From NIOZ-UU13 sp964444135 (GTDB taxonomy: Bacteria; Planctomycetota; Phycisphaerae; Sedimentisphaerales; Anaerobacaceae), in NCBI GenBank assembly GCA_964444135.1, contig CAYUFX010000007.1, positions 26,759 to 90,758 of the forward strand: 64,000 nt of DNA. Reading direction: 5' to 3'. The position numbers were made by a program, and so were the translations under genes. The notes under the pieces are model-generated. The model did no database searches. It was given only the letters and a program-made list of their open reading frames with translations, and was not told the DNA's origin. Positions 24,844 to 34,404 of the stretch are shown here, in pieces (positions within the stretch are counted from its first letter, which is position 1; each line of letters starts with the position of its first letter).

Positions 24844-26661
24844 TTAATTCGAATTTCCGATTGCAACGTCATCGATGAAAGCCGCACCTTGCCCTACATA
24901 TGCTAATCCGTATGTTATCTTTGTCGCTCCCTGTGGGACCTCGGCCAAAATATAATATTCTTGCCACTGATCCGAAGTAATCGTTTGTTGTTGGAATATA
25001 TTGGGAGCATTTCTCGCATCTATCGAAAGCCATAGGTAGGCAATCCCTTCAGTGATACGAGCTGCTGCAGAAAACTGTATCTTTTCTCCCTTGAAATCGG
25101 ACACTTTTATACATTGCGAGATACCACCAAAGGGCTCACCGAAAGGTCTACCCGGGACTCTCATTATCATGCAACATGTCTTGCCTTTATACGGTTGATC
25201 ATGTAAACCTATGGTTTGAAATTCGAGACGTGATTGACCAGTCTGGGCTATCCAGTCTTTTGGTTTTCCATTTTGGAGTTCTTCAAAGTCAAGATTGGAG
25301 GGGGCTGGAAGTCGTTCGACAGCTCCTCGGAGAATGCCTTCTTTTACAAAGCGTGCACTCGTTGTTGATTCAATGAACAGTATGGCGTCGTAGGCCCAGG
25401 GAAGCAGGCAAGATATGGTGCCTGTTTTACGCGGTGCATTGAAATATTTGGAGACAGCTCCTTTTGGCAGGGAGCGAAGATCGATAATAGCCATATCAAG
25501 CCCCGCTTCAGCGAGAAGAGCTTCAACAGATCCCTTTGGTGCGGCTGGGCCTTGATCTGTATCGTCAGGTAAAAATCCTTCCGAATTTCGATTGCTAAGC
25601 AAGCCAAAGACCAACATGTCTTTGCCAAAGGTCCGGCGCAGGTAGTCACCCATACACCCGGAGCCGGGTGTTGCCATAACGTGAGGATTGGCTGCCCACA
25701 GAATTATCTTTGCTCCTTTTTCGTAATCCACAATCCAGCGAACATTCTCGGCCATACCTTTGTCGCGAAAATCAGTAGCTTTTGATCTATTTGACATGAG
25801 GCTCCAAAACTCAATATACTGCAAGAGGACTCTGGCGTGCTGAATAGCCAGGCTCCATTGTTTATGTTCCAGAATTTTCTGCTCAGAGGGATTTTTTTGG
25901 TCAATGACGGATTGTTTATTCTCCAAATAAGTTATCAGACATTCGATTTCTTCTTTGGCACTGTATTTTTCCTCCTTTGGGCTTTGCCTGAATTGGCCTG
26001 CAGTCCATGGATTCATTATAACCGACAGCAGCTTGTCGTAGTCGTTGGTTCCCTTTATTTTTCTCAGATAATTATAGACTGCTTTGGCCGAACCGCCAGC
26101 GACCCTGACATCAAAGCCATAGAATTTTACTTTCTTTTCATGAGTAGAATTATACTGACGCATCCACTTTATCATGGCAAGAATTTCTTCTGTATTCCAT
26201 GCGGCATAAACCAATGCCCCCAGAGCTCTTTCAGGGTCGCCTTCGCCGGTAAGTAGATAATCATTTAACTCGAGAGCACCGGGGAAAGTAGCTTCTATAG
26301 CAAAGACAGTAAAATCCATTTCTGTTACCAAAAACTCAACCATCCTATGCTTGGCCCGAGAGAAACTACCGTTACAATGTGCGGCTTCTCCGAGGGCGAC
26401 TATACGTGCATCTCCGATTATTGCCTTGAGAGGCTGCATGTCATTGAAGCCCGAACCTGCTTCAACGGAATTGAGATGGACGGCATTTTCTTTGAGCCAC
26501 GTATGTAATTCGGCGGCCTCTTCTGTTGAGAGCTTCGGTGGCTCGGAAAGGGACGATATCAAGAATCTGACATGTTCCATACGCAAGCCCAAGAGCCACA
26601 AAAGTACTGATATTAGACCGACGAGTAAAAAGCCGGTTATGAGTAATCTTCTAATCTTCAT
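24844..26661 (-). CDS. Erythromycin-esterase-family protein with C-terminal carbohydrate-binding-like domain
   Basis: A single N-terminal membrane segment (residues 7-25) anchors an extracytoplasmic enzyme. Residues about 75-430 match the Ere/succinoglycan-biosynthesis-like hydrolase fold: 'ARIVALGEAAHCNGSFSRAKHRMVEFLV' (catalytic-region Glu92, His95), 'FAIEATFPGALELNDYLL', 'KVKFYGFDVR', 'WAANPHVM'. Family members hydrolyse ester bonds, including the macrolide lactone, but most are of unknown substrate. Residues about 440-605 form a beta-jelly-roll ('GISQCIKVSDFKGEKIQFSAAAR', 'AAFIDDVAIGN') like non-catalytic sugar-binding modules. That fusion argues for a glycan-ester substrate rather than antibiotic resistance. 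Confidence 0.75.
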   Translation of the reverse strand: MKIRRLLITGFLLVGLISVLLWLLGLRMEHVRFLISSLSEPPKLSTEEAAELHTWLKENAVHLNSVEAGSGFNDMQPLKAIIGDARIVALGEAAHCNGSFSRAKHRMVEFLVTEMDFTVFAIEATFPGALELNDYLLTGEGDPERALGALVYAAWNTEEILAMIKWMRQYNSTHEKKVKFYGFDVRVAGGSAKAVYNYLRKIKGTNDYDKLLSVIMNPWTAGQFRQSPKEEKYSAKEEIECLITYLENKQSVIDQKNPSEQKILEHKQWSLAIQHARVLLQYIEFWSLMSNRSKATDFRDKGMAENVRWIVDYEKGAKIILWAANPHVMATPGSGCMGDYLRRTFGKDMLVFGLLSNRNSEGFLPDDTDQGPAAPKGSVEALLAEAGLDMAIIDLRSLPKGAVSKYFNAPRKTGTISCLLPWAYDAILFIESTTSARFVKEGILRGAVERLPAPSNLDFEELQNGKPKDWIAQTGQSRLEFQTIGLHDQPYKGKTCCMIMRVPGRPFGEPFGGISQCIKVSDFKGEKIQFSAAARITEGIAYLWLSIDARNAPNIFQQQTITSDQWQEYYILAEVPQGATKITYGLAYVGQGAAFIDDVAIGNSN

Positions 26662-26851
26662 GACTATCCTTTTCTATCCGAGTGATGGTAAACTCATAAA
26701 TGCTGTTTTCTTTCGATAGCCGGCAATTTTACCTAAGTCCTTATAAATCAGCAAGGACGGAATTATCGGAAGTGACAGGTGTTTGGGATGGTTGTTCCTT
26801 CGCTCCGTACTTGCGAGGGAGGTCGCAACGTTCATTGAATCCTTGTTCTTC

Positions 26852-27886
26852 TCATCCTCTCCAGGGGCGTTGTCTGTTCAATTTGCCTGATAATATGTCC
26901 CTGGCGATAATTACATCCTCTCTGACCTGAAAATCAAACATTCCGGCACAGATGAAATCGGCTCCGTTTTCAAAGGCATACTTAAAGCCGTCTCTCGGAT
27001 GGATGGCGCCTGCAGCCATAACCTTATAAGCTATCCAGGGCTTTTCCACCTTTTTCATAAATTCAGCGGTTTTTTCCGGTGTCTTTGACCAGATATTGTC
27101 ATTCTCCGGCTGTCCATCAGCGGACCAGTAATTATGACTGTGGAGGGTTTTCATGTAGAAATCGACGTCTATTCCCGCTTCTTCGCACGCCATGGGCACT
27201 TCCACGCTGTGTCCACCAATACCTGCAAGGACGCCGTTTTGCTTGATGAATTCGACTGCCCGTGCGAGAAGGTCCACAAGGCCGTTTTCGACAAATTCGT
27301 CTGCGATACCGCCGTGCACGAAAACTCCGACAGCTCCCTTATCTATGGCCATGTTTGCCTCACCTGTCGGGTCTTCTGGAGTCATTTTGACCTGGGCGAT
27401 CCACTGCAGCTTGCCGCCTCTGTCGTTCCAGTATTTGTTCATAATCCTTGTGCAGTGGTCGTCGAGCCGCAGTATCGCGGTATTGATTCCACATTCTTCG
27501 CATATCTCGAAGGTCTCCATCACTTTCTCGTCGGTGAAATACTGTCTCAGCAGGGAAGATACGTAAATCAGGTCCCTGCTGTGGGCAAATCCGCTGATAA
27601 GATTGCCGCCGGGAAACATTCTGCTGATTTTGACATTACCGATCCTGCCCATTGGCAGACCTTTAATGGAGTCTCCGGGCGCACTCGCCCCGTCCCGTCT
27701 TTGCCGCAAGGCATCCGCCGCAAGGCGTCCCTTTCGGGACTGCGGACGACGGGCGGGGCTCGCAGCCGGCTTTTTTGTTAGTGCTGCTAATAAAGCCTTC
27801 TCTTCAAAACTTAAAGCTAATGCGGCACCTGTGGATGCAGCGGCGGATTTCTTCAAAAAACTGCGGCGATTTAACTCTTCTGACAT
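26852..27886 (-). CDS. Tat-exported TIM-barrel protein, aldo/keto-reductase-like
   Basis: Twin-arginine signal 'NRRSFLKKSAAAS' at the N-terminus, a linker (about 35-72), then a probable barrel: 'IGNVKISRMFPGGNLISGFAHSRDL', 'KVMETFEICEECGINTAILRLDD', 'WIAQVKMTPED', 'GAVGVFVHGG', 'NGVLAGIGGHSVEVPMACEEAGIDVDFYMKTLH', 'WIAYKVMAAGAIHPRDGFKYAFENGADFICAGMFDFQ'. The pattern 'ISR...GGN...G' recalls aldo/keto-reductase relatives common in planctomycetes, but the catalytic Tyr/Lys tetrad is not clear. The linker 'SPARRPQSRKGRLAADAL' is encoded by a palindromic element (27687-27770) and is likely an insertion. Function unknown. Confidence 0.65.
   Translation of the reverse strand: MSEELNRRSFLKKSAAASTGAALALSFEEKALLAALTKKPAASPARRPQSRKGRLAADALRQRRDGASAPGDSIKGLPMGRIGNVKISRMFPGGNLISGFAHSRDLIYVSSLLRQYFTDEKVMETFEICEECGINTAILRLDDHCTRIMNKYWNDRGGKLQWIAQVKMTPEDPTGEANMAIDKGAVGVFVHGGIADEFVENGLVDLLARAVEFIKQNGVLAGIGGHSVEVPMACEEAGIDVDFYMKTLHSHNYWSADGQPENDNIWSKTPEKTAEFMKKVEKPWIAYKVMAAGAIHPRDGFKYAFENGADFICAGMFDFQVREDVIIARDILSGKLNRQRPWRG
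27687..27770. repeat. Palindromic repeat element inside the Tat TIM-barrel gene
   Basis: Outer arms CGCCCCGTCCCGTC (from 27687) and GACGACGGGCGGGGC (to about 27769) are inverted. Between them are CTTTGCCGCAAGGCATC and a copy GCCGCAAGGCG, and a TCCC-TTTC-GGGA hairpin. The whole is translated without a stop between the Tat signal and the barrel. Confidence 0.7.
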
Positions 27887-28024
27887 AATTTTTCTCTCTT
27901 TTTGCTTGAATCAATCAGATTGAGCACGAATCATTATATACAAATTTTTCCTTTTGTCCAGCCTGTAACCGCCGAAGTTCGGGGATTGTGCGATACAGTG
28001 TGAAATCTATATGGCCGACTTTGT

Positions 28025-28606
28025 TTATTCCGCAGTTGTCTTTTTGCCGTGTGCCTCAATTGCACGTTCCATCAGGCCGTACTTGTTCCCGCCGAGATAG
28101 TGCAATGTGTGAAACCTTTCCGGAATCCATTTGCCGTCAAAGAAATCTGTATCGGCTACCGCTCGGATGACCTCACAAACCAGCAAGTCGTGCGTTTGCA
28201 TCTTAAATGTTTCCACTACGCGACACTCCAAATGCGCGGCACACTCCTCTATCAACGGCGGTTCGACCATCTTGGCGGGGATTGGTGTCAGACCACTTTC
28301 TTTGAGCTTGTCCCCAAGGGACTTGTCGGTGTTCCTGCCGGTCACCGTCCCTACAAAATGAGTTTGTTCGAGAAGCTCTTCGCCGGGGACATTGATAACC
28401 AGCTCGCGATTTTGCTTTATCAGCTCATACGAATACCTGATATGATTTATAACCAGCAGTACGAGGCAGGGGTCGGCATTATTTACAGGCGTCTGCCAGC
28501 TAAAGGTCATCACGTTTGCATTTTCCATAGTGCCGGATGTTACCAGAACGACGCAGCCCGGCTCAACCAGCCATTTTGCCTTACTCAATTCTAGTTCTTT
28601 TTTCAT
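28025..28606 (-). CDS. Flavin reductase-like (FMN-binding) domain protein
   Basis: 193-aa cytoplasmic protein of the flavin reductase / FMN-binding split-barrel family: 'PGCVVLVTSGTMENANVMTFSWQTPVNNADPCLVLLVI' near the N-terminus, 'ELVINVPGEELLEQTHFVGTVTGRNTDK' in the middle and 'CEVIRAVAD' and 'LHYLGGNKYG' late. Members bind FMN; some reduce flavins with NAD(P)H, others have undefined redox roles in anaerobes. AAGGAG precedes the ATG. It is a single gene in a spacer-rich minus-strand stretch; the partner is unknown. Confidence 0.85.
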   Translation of the reverse strand: MKKELELSKAKWLVEPGCVVLVTSGTMENANVMTFSWQTPVNNADPCLVLLVINHIRYSYELIKQNRELVINVPGEELLEQTHFVGTVTGRNTDKSLGDKLKESGLTPIPAKMVEPPLIEECAAHLECRVVETFKMQTHDLLVCEVIRAVADTDFFDGKWIPERFHTLHYLGGNKYGLMERAIEAHGKKTTAE

Positions 28607-28692
28607 TGACGCACTCCTTGCATACAGGAAGGATAAAAGCTGGGAAAGAATAGGCCAGCCTGGGTCACGAAACTATAGACAAATGTAACGAA

Positions 28693-29366
28693 TTAAGCCA
28701 GGACTTTTTCGAACAGCGCATAAGCGGCAAGCAATCCGCGTATTACGTCTGTCACAGTCACTATTCTAAGGAGCTTTTTTCCGTCGTCGATCACCCGGAG
28801 GCAGCTTATCTTCATCTCATACAGCATTTTCACGGCATCATGGAAGCTGCAGTCGGGCGGGACATGGGTTATGTCTCGCTTCATAATACGGCTGATGGGT
28901 TGTCGTATGATTGGCTCCTTTAGGTCAACATAAAACAGCCCGGTGCGAAATACCTCAGCCTGCGGCTCGCATTGATTCTCGCGAAACGGAAGATGACGCA
29001 GAACGGCCCGGTCGGAGATTATCACAACCAGGTTTTTGCTTGTCCACAATTGGCACGTGTCTGAATTTCCCCCTCTGCATAACCTCCATTACCTTGGCCA
29101 AGTCGTTTCGCTCCTCCAAACAAGCCACTTGCTCTGTCATATCATGTCCTGTATCGGCGTCTCAGGTGATACGGACTTGGGGTTTTCGGTGACGATTTTT
29201 ACCAGAGGCTGTTTTAATGCCTTTAGGTCTGAATCTTCCTCGCTAACTTTTCCCAAATACGGAGATATCTTTCGAAACACATCCCTCTGAGAAATGATGC
29301 CCACGAAGTATTGCTGTAACCGTTCACAAGTTCATCTGACAAAGAAGGTGCTAAATTATCGGACAT
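28693..29366 (-). pseudogene. Degenerate paralogue of the adjacent CBS-domain gene
   Basis: Four pieces in different frames align with the neighbour at 29370-30737: 'YFVGIISQRDVFRKISPYLG' and 'KIVTENPKSVSPETPIQDM', then directly 'MTEQVACLEERNDLAKVMEV', 'RGKFRHVPIVDKQ', then after another shift 'LVVIISDRAVLRHLPF' and 'ITHVPPDCSFHDAVKMLYEM' to the end. About 85 codons between 'SVSPETP' and 'MTE' are deleted, and at least two frameshifts and one in-frame TGA are visible. The ATG at 29366 opens a short frame ending after about 47 codons. The C-terminal 118 codons remain open, so a fragment could still be made. Confidence 0.82.
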
Positions 29367-29369
29367 ATG

Positions 29370-30737
29370 TTATTGCTCAGTTCCCTTTTTCTCCATGCCG
29401 ACACTTGGCGGCATCGGCTCTGGATTAGCCTGGGATTTCTCGCTCAGTTCGTAGGCTGTGAGTAACGCACGCATCACGTCGTTTACGGTTAGTATTCCCA
29501 CACAGTTTTCTTCCTCGTCAACCACCGGGAGGCAGCTTATCTTCTTCTCGTCCAACATCTTTACAGCATTAAAGAAGCTGTAGCTAGGCACGGCATGAAT
29601 TATATCCCGTGTCATGACGTTCGCGAGAGGCAAACTGAGGTTCTTGTCCTTCAGGTCAACCATAAACAGTCTGTTGCGAAATCCCTTGTCCTCCGGCTGC
29701 TTTTGCTCGAGTGGATGGGAAAGATGGCTCAGGATATCCCGATCGGAGACGATTCCCACCAGTCTCCTTTGCCTATCCACTATCGGCAGGTGTCTGAATT
29801 TTCCCTCCTTCATGACCTCAATTGCCTTGGATAGGGTGTCTTGTTTTTCTAAGCAAACCGGCCGTTCAGTCATAACATCCTGTACCGTTTTGAAACTTGA
29901 AGAGAACAAAGTCGCCACACTGCCGTGGCCCTCCCCACAGCTCAGATCAATGAGCCGCAGCCTCTTTCGCGCTTTTACCTCTCCCGTCACCTCGAATAGC
30001 TGCTGTATCCTGTTGAGCCTGATAAGGAGATTCAAGATGTCCGTGCTCGTGACAATACCCACTATGTCCCCATTAGCGAGAACGGGCACCATATCAATGT
30101 GATTATCGATCATTGTGAGAAGCACGTCCAACATAGGCGTCTCAGGCGACACGGATAGAGGTTTCCTGGTGACGATTCGTATCAGCGGTTCTTTTAGCAA
30201 CTTTCTGTCTACGTCTTCCTCGCCGACTTTACCCAAAAATGGGGACATTAGTCGGGACAGATCTCTCCCTGAAACGATACCCACGAAGAACGGCTTAGCT
30301 CCTTCTTCGGTCGGAGGATCCATTACAGGGACGTGTCGGACTTTGTTATCTCTCATGAACTTGAGACACGTCTCTATTTTATCGTCCAACGTCAGTGTCT
30401 TGATATCTTTCTTCATCACGTCCTTGGCAACACGCACTAATCGGAAAAAGATATCTTCTCCGGCAAACATATCGTCTATGATGTCAATGAACCTAAGTTG
30501 TCCGTTTACTGTGCCGCTGCCAGCCCCGATATCCTTTTTGTATGTTTCGATAAGCGCGGTTAGGCTCTCAAAATAGTCAGTCTGGTCTTCGTTGAGCTCC
30601 GTTCTTGCGGTCAGTTCATCTGCTACTTTAAGGACCTTGTCATAATTCGCCTGGTCCCTAACAGGGCGCAGAGGCCACAATTTGACCAAGTTACTCCATT
30701 CGTCGGGAATAGTAATTTTGTCTGTTTTTGTTCCCAT
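29370..30737 (-). CDS. Multi-CBS-domain protein
   Basis: 455 aa, no signal peptide, consisting mainly of four CBS motifs that would form two Bateman modules: about 115-185 ('DKIETCLKFMRDNKVRHVPVMD', 'FVGIVSGRDLSRLM'), about 195-255 ('KPLSVSPETPMLDVLLTMID', 'GDIVGIVTSTDILNLLI'), about 300-350 ('VMTERPVCLEKQDTLSKAIEVMKEGKFRHLPIVD') and about 380-440 ('SFFNAVKMLDEKKISCLPVVDEEENCVGILTVNDVMRAL'). CBS pairs bind adenine nucleotides and act as energy sensors. No catalytic domain is attached, so it probably regulates a partner by contact. A broken paralogue follows immediately downstream. Confidence 0.85.
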   Translation of the reverse strand: MGTKTDKITIPDEWSNLVKLWPLRPVRDQANYDKVLKVADELTARTELNEDQTDYFESLTALIETYKKDIGAGSGTVNGQLRFIDIIDDMFAGEDIFFRLVRVAKDVMKKDIKTLTLDDKIETCLKFMRDNKVRHVPVMDPPTEEGAKPFFVGIVSGRDLSRLMSPFLGKVGEEDVDRKLLKEPLIRIVTRKPLSVSPETPMLDVLLTMIDNHIDMVPVLANGDIVGIVTSTDILNLLIRLNRIQQLFEVTGEVKARKRLRLIDLSCGEGHGSVATLFSSSFKTVQDVMTERPVCLEKQDTLSKAIEVMKEGKFRHLPIVDRQRRLVGIVSDRDILSHLSHPLEQKQPEDKGFRNRLFMVDLKDKNLSLPLANVMTRDIIHAVPSYSFFNAVKMLDEKKISCLPVVDEEENCVGILTVNDVMRALLTAYELSEKSQANPEPMPPSVGMEKKGTEQ

Positions 30738-31212
30738 AACTTATTCCTTTGCTTTGTTCTATGTGAGTCATTATAATGCTCATAAACGCAATTTGCGTAA
30801 GGTAGCTTATGCCCACTGTCAACCGAACAATGTCTCTACTGATGATATCAGATATGGCATAGCTTATATCACTTTCTCCCGCTTGGCGTCCGGCTTGGTG
30901 GGAGTCTTCACTGGCCAGGATAACGATGTTCCATACCAAAAATCGGTCGTCGCATAGCCAAATTACCCTATCGGCACAGCGTATGAACAGCTTTAACGAA
31001 TAATTACCTGAACGCTCCCTCGCAAGAATCCTTTAAGTCCCCCCCGATTTTAAGCGTTTCTGGGGCGCTCTTGAAACTTCGGTATTGATTTATCCCAATA
31101 GAATCTGTTTAATGCTGGGAAACACATCTCGCAAATTTACTGAGGCCAAAAAAAGTAAGGTCTAACTTGCGCTTTTTCTCAACTTTCCATCTCCATGATT
31201 CGTGAAACCTGC
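30738..31212. other. Spacer without recognised gene
   Basis: Region between the CBS gene start and the Gfo/Idh stop, both on the minus strand. A minus-strand frame at 30691-30939 overlaps the CBS start and has no ribosome site or recognisable product. The promoter of the CBS gene should lie in its left part. Nothing else is identified. Confidence 0.4.
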
Positions 31213-32391
31213 TCACAACATGCTCAATGGATGCCTGCGGTTCTTCAGTGGAAGCTCAACCGGCGCATTCAACCGGTGTGATTCATATACCGCCAATATC
31301 ATCTCCAGAGCCGCCCGCCCGTCATACATGCTGCCTTTCGGTTGTGTGCTCGTTTCGACGGCCTGAATCAAGTCGAGCGCAATCAGGCGATTGCCAAAAC
31401 GGTGGTTAGGGTCACTAAGCGTTTCCGGTTTGTCAATCCCTGTGCTGGAAATCTGCTTCCACCGGGCCTTGCTGCGCCCAGGTTGCCAGGATGGGTCTTC
31501 GACAAACCAGATTTCCGGCAGAGCACCGGTCGTCATCGTTAGTATTCCCTTTGTTCCAAAAACCTGCAGCCCGAAGCGTTTCGATGCTCCGTGTCTGGCA
31601 CGCTGCGTTGAGAAATAGCCCATTGTTGTTCCTCCAAAACGATACATCGCATGAATCTCGTCCCCAGCCAGCGGACCGATGCCTTCGGCTCCATCACGCA
31701 CCTCGTTCTTAGTAACAGGCTTTCGACCATCCTTCACGTTTGCGAAACACCATTGCGCATCACCGGCAAAGAAACGAATCAGATCCATGATGTGTGTACC
31801 GAGTACCATTAGGTCCTCACTGCCGCCTCGTCGGTCTTCTTTGCCCCGTCCGCGCAGTTCAAGTATATCTCCTAATGTTCCATCGCCGATAAGTTGCTGC
31901 ACGTGTTGCAGCGCCGGACTGTAGCGAGTCTGATGAGCAATAGCCAGTTTCAAATTTCGCTTTTCAAGGGCAGCGACCATTTCGTCAGCCTGCTCAAGTG
32001 TCTGGCACATAGGTTTTTCAAGAAAGACGTGACAGCCAGCCTCCGCACATGCCAGTACCATATCGCGATGGCAGTCCATCCAGCGAGGAGCTACGCTTAC
32101 GATTTGCGGTCGTTCTTCTTCCAGCATCTGGTGATAATCAGCGTAGGCTCTCGGTGCTTTAAGTCGTTTTGCAGTTGCGGCCCGGCCTTTAGAATCTTGG
32201 TCTGCTACGGCCACCACCTCCGCCTGGTCTATATCATTCCAAACCACATCTAAACCGTGACCGTAGTTACCCCGGCCTGTCCTGCCTATTACCGCAACCT
32301 GATACTTCGAGCCCTTTGCGCCGGCCAGACGAGGCGCAGCCAATGCTGCCAAGCCTACAGCCGTGTTCTGTATAAATTCTCGACGTCTCAT
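31213..32391 (-). CDS. Tat-exported Gfo/Idh/MocA-family oxidoreductase
   Basis: The N-terminus 'MRRREFIQNTAVGLAALAAP' is a twin-arginine signal, so the enzyme is exported with its cofactor bound. The Rossmann domain (about 28-155) has 'YQVAVIGRTGRGNYGHG' and the family EKP motif at 125-127 ('HVFLEKPMCQT'). The C-terminal alpha/beta domain holds 'DLMVLGTHIMDLIRFF' with the usual His. Secreted Gfo/Idh proteins of planctomycetes oxidise or reduce sugars or sugar alcohols with tightly bound NAD(P), as in glucose-fructose oxidoreductase. It precedes nothing in an obvious operon; the sialidase-like gene lies upstream on the same strand. Substrate unknown. Confidence 0.85.
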   Translation of the reverse strand: MRRREFIQNTAVGLAALAAPRLAGAKGSKYQVAVIGRTGRGNYGHGLDVVWNDIDQAEVVAVADQDSKGRAATAKRLKAPRAYADYHQMLEEERPQIVSVAPRWMDCHRDMVLACAEAGCHVFLEKPMCQTLEQADEMVAALEKRNLKLAIAHQTRYSPALQHVQQLIGDGTLGDILELRGRGKEDRRGGSEDLMVLGTHIMDLIRFFAGDAQWCFANVKDGRKPVTKNEVRDGAEGIGPLAGDEIHAMYRFGGTTMGYFSTQRARHGASKRFGLQVFGTKGILTMTTGALPEIWFVEDPSWQPGRSKARWKQISSTGIDKPETLSDPNHRFGNRLIALDLIQAVETSTQPKGSMYDGRAALEMILAVYESHRLNAPVELPLKNRRHPLSML

Positions 32392-32447
32392 AGATTAACT
32401 CCCACTTCTCAGTCCAGGCATATTTGTAACTACTGTGTTCTAAAAGT

Positions 32448-33872
32448 TTATTTTTGCCTGACCCATGCTTCATTAAACTTTACATATTTGATTGTCTTAT
32501 TCGGGGCATCTTTTCGGTCATTATGGTGGTAACTATAGACAATGTGCAGGGTGCCGTCACGACCCTGGATAATAGATGGATATGCACTGCTGGTCGCGAT
32601 ATTTCTGCTCCGCATGTCCAGCTCAAGGTGTCGGGTATATTCCCACGTTTTACCTTCATCGGTTGAAATCGAAGCCGCCAGACTGTGCCTGCCGTTTTCC
32701 GTATCATTATATGCCAGGACCCAGTGACCATTGCTCAGGGTGACAAGGTCGGCTCCCGAACCAGGATTAGGCAATTCGGAATCCCTCACCGGACTCCACG
32801 TCAGGCCCCTGTCACCGGAAGTGCTTATATGAAGACGTTTAGGTGCGGGGCCGTTGTCGCGCATATAGGCGACTAATGTTCCATCAGCTTTTTTTGCGAT
32901 GCTGGGTTGTATGTTTCCCGCTCCTACTAACGGCTCACTGAACTGCCAGCTATTACCGCCGTCGTCTGTTATGGCCATTAACGAGAAGCTGAACCCATCC
33001 GAGTAAAGCGGAATGATGATTCGGTTATTATCGACGATAACAGCCTTATTCTTGGTCTGCCATCCCACGCGCCTAAAGTATGCATAACCCAGTTGCTGTT
33101 CTGTGGATCGGCCGGAGGCATCGAGGAGCTGACCTCTCCGCATCATATTCTCGCCCCGCGCCTTGGCCAGAATATCTGCCCCCCACGCTTTCCATCTGTC
33201 TAACATTTTGCGAGTTGCTTCCTCTGAAAGATTAGCACTATCAGATAGATATTTTCCGTATTCTTCAACTTGTCTTTCAATAGATTTGACAAAGCGGTCG
33301 CCGGGCTGTATGCCTCGCTCGGCCGGGTCACCGGGTTTGACATGTAGAACTTCCTGCCACGACCATTTCGGCGGTCCGTCCTGCTTCATATAGTCTTCGC
33401 TAATCCGGTATTTTGGCAGGGAAGTCTCCCACTGGTTTGCTATCACCGTGTACCACATCAGCCATAGCCGGTTTTGAGGATCGAGGAACAGAATCGGATT
33501 GGTATCTGGAAATCCGGGGACATCTGCCATCACGAACGGCTTGCTCCACTTTTGCTTACCGGCTCGGAGCCGCGCTCCCATAATTGCTACGTCATCTGCC
33601 TGGCGCTCGCCGGAACCTTGAAACCACCCTGCCAGAAGATCGCCGTTTGGCAGCTCAACTATCGTCGAGCCGTGTACATGCTGCTTGACAAGAGGGAATA
33701 TCTCAATGGCCTGGTAAATAACCTTTTCATCTCCGGCCGGACTATTTACCGATGCGAAAGATGCGTCCGCATAAACCGCTGCAAGTAGCAAGTATAGAAA
33801 CAACGCCGAAAATTGCTTGCCCGCGCCTCGACTGAGCTTGCCGAAGTCTGAAATTCTCTCGGTTTCTTTCAT
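32448..33872 (-). CDS. Exported sialidase-like (BNR-repeat) protein
   Basis: 474 aa from the ATG at 33872, chosen because GAAGGGAG stands 5 nt before it; longer frames to 34007 lack such a site. A signal peptide spans about 15-40 ('SALFLYLLLAAVYADASFA'). The rest is a six-bladed propeller with Asp-box/BNR motifs ('TDDGGNSWQF', 'STSGDRGLTWSP', 'STDEGKTWEY') and blade starts such as 'GSTIVELPNGDLLAGWF' and 'RDGTLHIVYSYHH'. The closest group is the GH33-like exo-sialidase superfamily of planctomycetes, many of which may not act on sialic acid. It probably sits in the envelope and fits the glycan-degrading profile of the window. Confidence 0.78.
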   Translation of the reverse strand: MKETERISDFGKLSRGAGKQFSALFLYLLLAAVYADASFASVNSPAGDEKVIYQAIEIFPLVKQHVHGSTIVELPNGDLLAGWFQGSGERQADDVAIMGARLRAGKQKWSKPFVMADVPGFPDTNPILFLDPQNRLWLMWYTVIANQWETSLPKYRISEDYMKQDGPPKWSWQEVLHVKPGDPAERGIQPGDRFVKSIERQVEEYGKYLSDSANLSEEATRKMLDRWKAWGADILAKARGENMMRRGQLLDASGRSTEQQLGYAYFRRVGWQTKNKAVIVDNNRIIIPLYSDGFSFSLMAITDDGGNSWQFSEPLVGAGNIQPSIAKKADGTLVAYMRDNGPAPKRLHISTSGDRGLTWSPVRDSELPNPGSGADLVTLSNGHWVLAYNDTENGRHSLAASISTDEGKTWEYTRHLELDMRSRNIATSSAYPSIIQGRDGTLHIVYSYHHNDRKDAPNKTIKYVKFNEAWVRQK

Positions 33873-34248
33873 CTTAGCTCCCTTCGTGTAGAATTTCCCT
33901 TTAACAGATTTAACCATATTCAAAAGCCTCCAAATTTTTATTCTGTTAATGAAATCGCTTAACAAATATAACACACAAAGGCGCTGTTTTGTTACTTTTT
34001 CTTGCAAAATGGGCGAAAGAAATCATCATCTTCTTCTGTTAGAAGTGTATGCTAATTTGGCAGGATACCGAAAGCCGTTGGGGTCGGATATATCCTCTAT
34101 GTCAACCCACTCAACTGTAAAGATAATGTTGTCTTGGCCATTGCTGGATTTGAGAAAGGCTACTGATACCACCAAGCATAAGAGTACCAGGAGCGGGGAT
34201 TACATATAGCGTATGATCTCAGCAATTGGCATACCTAAAAAAGAGCAA
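33873..34248. other. Spacer before tRNA-Tyr
   Basis: Holds the presumed promoter of the sialidase-like gene. No gene is supported; an open plus-strand frame at 33949-34209 lacks a ribosome site and protein-like composition. Confidence 0.4.
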
Positions 34249-34331
34249 TGGGCCGGGTTGGATTCGAACCAACGTAGGCTTACGCCAACGGGTTTACAGC
34301 CCGTCCCCTTTAGCCGCTCGGGCACCGACCC
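34249..34331 (-). tRNA. tRNA-Tyr (GTA)
   Basis: Full cloverleaf on the minus strand: acceptor GGGTCGG/CCGGCCC, D-arm GAGCGG, anticodon loop CTGTAAA (anticodon GTA at 34297-34295), long class II variable arm as expected for bacterial tRNA-Tyr, T-loop GGTTCGAATCC and discriminator A. CCA is not encoded. A run of Ts (CTCTTTTTT) follows the 3' end and can serve as terminator. Confidence 0.95.
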
Positions 34332-34404
34332 ATTTCATACTTGTGTATGCTTTGTAGATTAAAAAATAAAAATTAACAATAGTCAAGAATCAATTTTAAT
34401 CGGT

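Noticed and set aside
24844..26661. Macrolide resistance gene
   Set aside because: The Ere-family fold is shared, but the extra sugar-binding-like domain and the membrane anchor fit another ester substrate; no resistance context is seen.
30691..30939. 82-aa minus-strand ORF overlapping the CBS gene start
   Set aside because: No ribosome site, overlaps a real gene, and no protein-like pattern.
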